Shown here: one piece after another, positions 38,654-41,420 of the stretch
Position numbering within the stretch: the stretch's first letter is position 1
Layout of the letters: each line of letters starts with the position of its first letter
Source of the DNA: a bacterium
Lineage (GTDB): Bacteria > Bacillota > Clostridia > Oscillospirales > Acutalibacteraceae
Length of the DNA: 41,420 nucleotides
Direction: 5' to 3'
Assembly: GCA_020624805.1 (NCBI GenBank)
Contig: JAHKVW010000118.1
Location: 1 to 41,420, forward strand
Made by a program: the position numbers and the translations under genes
Notes under the pieces: generated by a model
Seen by the model: only the letters and a program-made list of their open reading frames with translations
Databases searched by the model: none
Told to the model about the DNA's origin: nothing

Positions 38654-40018
38654 TCAGCCTAATACATCTTCCATTCTGACGTCATATCTTTGCAGGATGG
38701 TCGCGTCGAGGATATCCACCTCGCCGTCATCGTTCACATCCGCATACAAGAGCTGCTCGGGCGTCAGTTCCTTTTTGCCGGAAAGATATCGCTGTATCAC
38801 GGTCACATCGAGGATGGTGATCACGCCGTCCATATCGACGTCACCGATCGCCTTCATCGGAACATTGTCCACATCCGTGATCTTGAACGTCTTGACGACC
38901 TCGCCGTCGTCAAATTGCAATTTGATCTTGTGCAGTCCGACCGGCAGCTTGACCAGCTCGGATTTGCCGATCTGGAGCAGTCCCTCGTGCAGTACCATGT
39001 TGCTCTCGAGGATGGAGCCGAGATAGGTATCGCCCTCATAGACATACGCAACGATCGACTCGGAGTTGGTCTGGAGCTTGAGACCGGACTCAGCGCCCTT
39101 GTCCCATTTGATGACCGGGGTATCGATGACGATCTCCTTCTGTTCGGGAGCGACATACTGATCGTAGTCGGCGTATGCCATGATACGGTTGGCGTTGAGG
39201 GTATACGGCGTTCCGCGGAAGCTCTCCTCGACGTCAAGGTCGATCTGTCGGGTGATGACCAACCCGTCGGAGTTGCCGTTCGTGTAGGTCAGCACACGGG
39301 TTTCGGGATCATAATCGATCACGATGGCGACATGAGAGAAGTAAGCGCCGGTTCCGTGCCAGCCGAAAAAGACCAGACCGCCGGGCTTATAGGGCATATC
39401 AAAGGGGCTGACGTCGACATTGTAGTAGGTGTTCCACGGCATCGCGTCGAGCTTGTGATGGGTGTTGGGCGCGTAGTAGACCTTCTTCTGGTCAAGGTTG
39501 AAGGACTCGATCCACTGGTCGGCGCTCCAGAAGATCCTGGGGTCGACGACATAGCAGTAGAAATAGCGCTTTAAGGTCTCTTCATCATAGTAGCCCGCCT
39601 GATACAGACACCAGCTCGTGAAGATCGTACACCAGTCATAGTCGGCGTACTGTTCGCTTTCATCTCTGTCCATGACATAGCGCTGTGCCCAGCGGGTGTA
39701 CTCGGTGTTGCCGGTGAGGTTATCGTTCATACGCAGCTCGGCGCCTGTCCAGAGCTTGCCCTCCTGACGCGCCTGATCGAGGTCATAGCCCTCGGTGGCA
39801 AAGTTCGCGTAGCCCTCCTGTGAGAGCGCGACGGCGAGCACCTTTTCCATAGTGGTGCCGTCCTTGTGTTCCTCCAGCGCCTGCAACAGCTTGGTGTAGT
39901 AGGGAGAGGATTTGTATTCTTCCGAGAACCTCAGATCCTCACCGCTCGCGGCAGAAGCAGAGAGCACGGATGAAAGCATCACGGCGAGTACGATGACTAA
40001 ACTTATGATTCTTTTCAT
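38654..40018 (-). CDS. Secreted CHAP-domain protein with C-terminal type I dockerin
   Basis: The 454-residue protein starts with a signal peptide (MKRIISLVIVLAVMLSSVLS, probable cleavage after ASA). A CHAP/NlpC-P60-type cysteine amidase domain follows, with Cys130 in DYDWCTIFTSW and His229 in YFSHVAIVIDYD. Then come a beta-rich region (about 280-385) and a dockerin (about 391-450) with two Ca-binding segments: DVDMDGVITILDVTVIQRY and DVNDDGEVDILDATILQRY. Dockerins dock on cohesins of cellulosome- or amylosome-type scaffolds. CHAP enzymes cleave peptidoglycan peptides or glutathionylspermidine-like amides. So this may be a wall-active or protein-active enzyme attached to an extracellular complex. 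It is the last gene of a three-gene operon, 28 bases after the HD-like gene. Confidence 0.88.
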   Translation of the reverse strand: MKRIISLVIVLAVMLSSVLSASAASGEDLRFSEEYKSSPYYTKLLQALEEHKDGTTMEKVLAVALSQEGYANFATEGYDLDQARQEGKLWTGAELRMNDNLTGNTEYTRWAQRYVMDRDESEQYADYDWCTIFTSWCLYQAGYYDEETLKRYFYCYVVDPRIFWSADQWIESFNLDQKKVYYAPNTHHKLDAMPWNTYYNVDVSPFDMPYKPGGLVFFGWHGTGAYFSHVAIVIDYDPETRVLTYTNGNSDGLVITRQIDLDVEESFRGTPYTLNANRIMAYADYDQYVAPEQKEIVIDTPVIKWDKGAESGLKLQTNSESIVAYVYEGDTYLGSILESNMVLHEGLLQIGKSELVKLPVGLHKIKLQFDDGEVVKTFKITDVDNVPMKAIGDVDMDGVITILDVTVIQRYLSGKKELTPEQLLYADVNDDGEVDILDATILQRYDVRMEDVLG

Positions 40019-40046
40019 ACAGTTTTATCCTTTCTTATCGGGATGA

Positions 40047-40523
40047 TTATAAATGGAACGCGTGCTTCAAAAACAACTTGCCCGTGTTGGTCAGGAAGAT
40101 ATCCTCTGCCTTGCGGATGATCTCCTTCTCGGGGGTGTTCTGTTCCTTGAAGTCGACGATCAGTTTCGCTTCGATCAGGATCTGGTGGTTGAGGGTGCCG
40201 ATGTGCTCATAGTTCTCGGCGTTCTCCACCATGTGGCAGACCTTCATCGCCGCCGCCTCCGCGATCCCGCATTCGCGCAGGATATCGCGTACGACGGGGA
40301 TACGGTCGCACTCGACATTGTGTACCACTGACGCAAGCTCTAAGTCGAACTGCTCCTCATCGCTCAGATGCTCGAGCTCGCCGATGCTTTTCGCCAGCGT
40401 ATAGACGCGGACGAAGTGCTGTACCATGTCCATGTCGCCGCCGTAATACTGCTTCATCCGCAGCGCGACGCGGTTGACGTCTTGTGTGCGTTTTAGCGCC
40501 GCCGCGTCAATTTCCTTGGGCAT
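40047..40523 (-). CDS. Degenerate HD-domain protein
   Basis: The 158-residue product follows the HD phosphohydrolase fold: HFVRVYTLAKSIGELEHLS near the N terminus, DLELASVVHNVE in place of the usual EIAALTHDIG, then PVVRDILRECGI and NHQILIEAKLIVDF. The usual metal ligands are altered: HD is His68-Asn69, the second-shell HHH is Asn101-Ala102-Glu103, and the family EAD is Glu118-Ala119-Lys120. His36 is kept. It probably no longer hydrolyses nucleotides and may bind a ligand or protein. It starts inside the end of the DUF5662 gene (17-bp overlap) and precedes the CHAP-dockerin gene. Function unknown. Confidence 0.7.
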   Translation of the reverse strand: MPKEIDAAALKRTQDVNRVALRMKQYYGGDMDMVQHFVRVYTLAKSIGELEHLSDEEQFDLELASVVHNVECDRIPVVRDILRECGIAEAAAMKVCHMVENAENYEHIGTLNHQILIEAKLIVDFKEQNTPEKEIIRKAEDIFLTNTGKLFLKHAFHL

Positions 40524-41109
40524 CCTTGAGCGCCTTCTTTCTCAGTTTTCTGTCCTTTTTATCCTTCTTGATGACCTCACGCAGATAGGCGAACGCCTTT
40601 TCTTCGCCGTTTTCGGCGAGATAGGTCAGATAGTGCTCGATCAGATCGCATGACGCGGGATGCATCAGCTCGCCGCGAAAGACGCGTCCTTTGCGGTTTT
40701 TGCCGCGGATGAAATACTCCAGCGGACTGCGGTCGGTGTATTTGTCGCCCTGATAGGTCTTGCACGCTGCCATGCGGTCGCAGAACATCTCGACCACATA
40801 GCGCACCGGCATCTCGACCGGCTTGATTTTGCGGTCGACGGGGGAGTAGTCCGTCCAGTATTCCAGGTGATGGCGGTTCCTGCCCTTGTGGTGCATCCAC
40901 GCCTCACTGTAGCCCTTGACCTCGCGTTCGCGGTCATTCGGGCTTCGCGTTCCCTGCCAGTAGCGTGCGCCTTCGCTGAACTCCGTCCACGAATATTTCG
41001 ACAGATCGTGCTTTAATCCCTGCCACGGGATCCCTGCCTTAAAGCAGTTGCGGATCACCTGATGGCGGTGGTGGGTGATAGTTTTAAAATGATTCAGCGC
41101 CTTGCTCAT
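40507..41109 (-). CDS. DUF5662 family protein
   Basis: The 200-residue product is rich in His, Arg and Tyr: HHRHQVIRNCFKAGI, LKHDLSKYSWTEF, HHKGRNRHHLEYW and a central CDRMAACKTYQGDKYTDRS. These match the DUF5662 family as I remember it, which is found in Firmicutes and in phages. The His/Asp pattern suggests a metal site of helical-bundle type, but no activity is established. It ends in a basic tail (KKDKKDRKLRKKALK). It is the first gene of the operon, with a promoter about 25 bases upstream and GAGGGA before the ATG. Confidence 0.7.
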   Translation of the reverse strand: MSKALNHFKTITHHRHQVIRNCFKAGIPWQGLKHDLSKYSWTEFSEGARYWQGTRSPNDREREVKGYSEAWMHHKGRNRHHLEYWTDYSPVDRKIKPVEMPVRYVVEMFCDRMAACKTYQGDKYTDRSPLEYFIRGKNRKGRVFRGELMHPASCDLIEHYLTYLAENGEEKAFAYLREVIKKDKKDRKLRKKALKDAQGN

Positions 41110-41133
41110 CCGATCCCTCTTTTCTAATTACCT

Positions 41134-41162
41134 ATTATATTATAAAGAGCGCATTTGTGCAA
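41134..41162 (-). promoter_or_regulatory. Promoter of the DUF5662-HD-CHAP operon
   Basis: On the - strand TTGCAC, 17 bp, TATAAT. A second overlapping TATAAT occurs six bases upstream of this -10. Confidence 0.6.
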
Positions 41163-41253
41163 GGGGGTTTTGGGGGTTCGTGGATCGCTTGTGATTCATG
41201 GAGAGAAGATCGCACGCGTCTTTTTCTGTATTTACTGTAGCGTGGTGCGAAAT

Positions 41254-41292
41254 CAAAAAGCCTTCCCCCTCGGGGGCGCGTGCGCCTTTTTC
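41254..41292. other. GC-rich hairpin in the last intergenic region
   Basis: A-run, CCCCCTCGGGGG hairpin, then GCGCC and a T-run. It could be a weak terminator or another interspersed repeat. The rest of 41163-41370 shows nothing recognisable. Confidence 0.35.
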
Positions 41293-41371
41293 TATGTTAC
41301 TGTGACGTGTGGCAGAATCAAATATGGAGTGTTATCATAAAAGTAGAGTCGTTAAACACCCAAAGATGTGA

Positions 41372-41377
41372 TATAAT
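41372..41377 (+). promoter_or_regulatory. Extended -10 promoter of the terminal partial gene
   Basis: TATAAT preceded by TGA (extended TGn); no good -35 at 16-18 bp. Confidence 0.5.
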
Positions 41378-41406
41378 GAAAAGCATCAAAAGAAAGGTGA
41401 AAAGAA

Positions 41407-41420
41407 ATGACGACCTACGA
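41407..41420 (+). CDS. Start of an unidentified gene, truncated by the window end
   Basis: ATG followed by codons for Thr-Thr-Tyr. It is preceded by AAGAAAGGTG about seven bases upstream and an extended -10 promoter. Too short to identify. Confidence 0.6.

Overview
The window looks like a chromosomal segment of an anaerobic, Gram-positive clostridial bacterium of the Ruminococcaceae/Oscillospiraceae type. The evidence is a Firmicutes-style division and cell-wall (dcw) cluster with a PASTA-bearing PBP, strong AGGAGG ribosome binding sites, consensus sigma-A promoters, an Nfn/NuoEF-type electron-bifurcating enzyme, and a secreted CHAP protein ending in a type I dockerin. The genus is not proven. 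There is no transposase, phage gene, tRNA, rRNA or CRISPR array. The non-coding space is full of short palindromic repeats.

Region 1 (1-14240, + strand) is the dcw cluster: mraZ, rsmH, ftsL-like, PASTA PBP (FtsI/SpoVD type), mraY, ftsW/spoVE, murG, murA, ftsQ/divIB, ftsZ. It begins at a consensus promoter followed by MraZ-box-like repeats and ends at a strong terminator after ftsZ. murB, murC, murD, murE, murF and ftsA are absent here. Six of the nine gene junctions carry interspersed repeats: murG sits between two inverted copies of one element and ftsQ between two related copies of another. FtsL, FtsW and FtsQ all carry charged cytoplasmic N-terminal tails, most strikingly a Tyr-Asp-Asp-Arg repeat in FtsQ.

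Region 2 (14246-23850, mostly - strand) holds a secreted surface protein, a membrane-anchored GH3-like protein that has lost its catalytic motifs, gdhA (glutamate dehydrogenase), and a three-gene operon (NuoE-like, NuoF-like, and a 2Fe-2S/NfnB-like/4Fe-4S fusion). The operon resembles the Stn/Bfu class of electron-bifurcating transhydrogenases rather than Complex I or HydABC hydrogenase.

Region 3 (23850-30170, + strand) starts from a promoter divergent from that operon and carries ssnA, ygfK and a dihydropyrimidinase/hydantoinase (hyuA-like). Homologues of these three genes belong to the anaerobic purine/urate degradation clusters of gut bacteria. Next to the transhydrogenase they suggest a reductive purine or cyclic-amide catabolic module with its own electron supply (inference).

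Region 4 (30170-38250) has a small lipoprotein, a Lys/Ala-rich histone-like DUF6465 protein, an AEC transporter, a WYL regulator, maf, a diacylglycerol-kinase-family lipid kinase, and a translationally coupled SGNH hydrolase plus GtrB-like glycosyltransferase pair.

Region 5 (38250-41420) has a ~335-bp MITE-like palindromic element, then a - strand operon of a DUF5662 protein, a degenerate HD-domain protein and a CHAP-dockerin protein. The start of one further + strand gene runs off the end.
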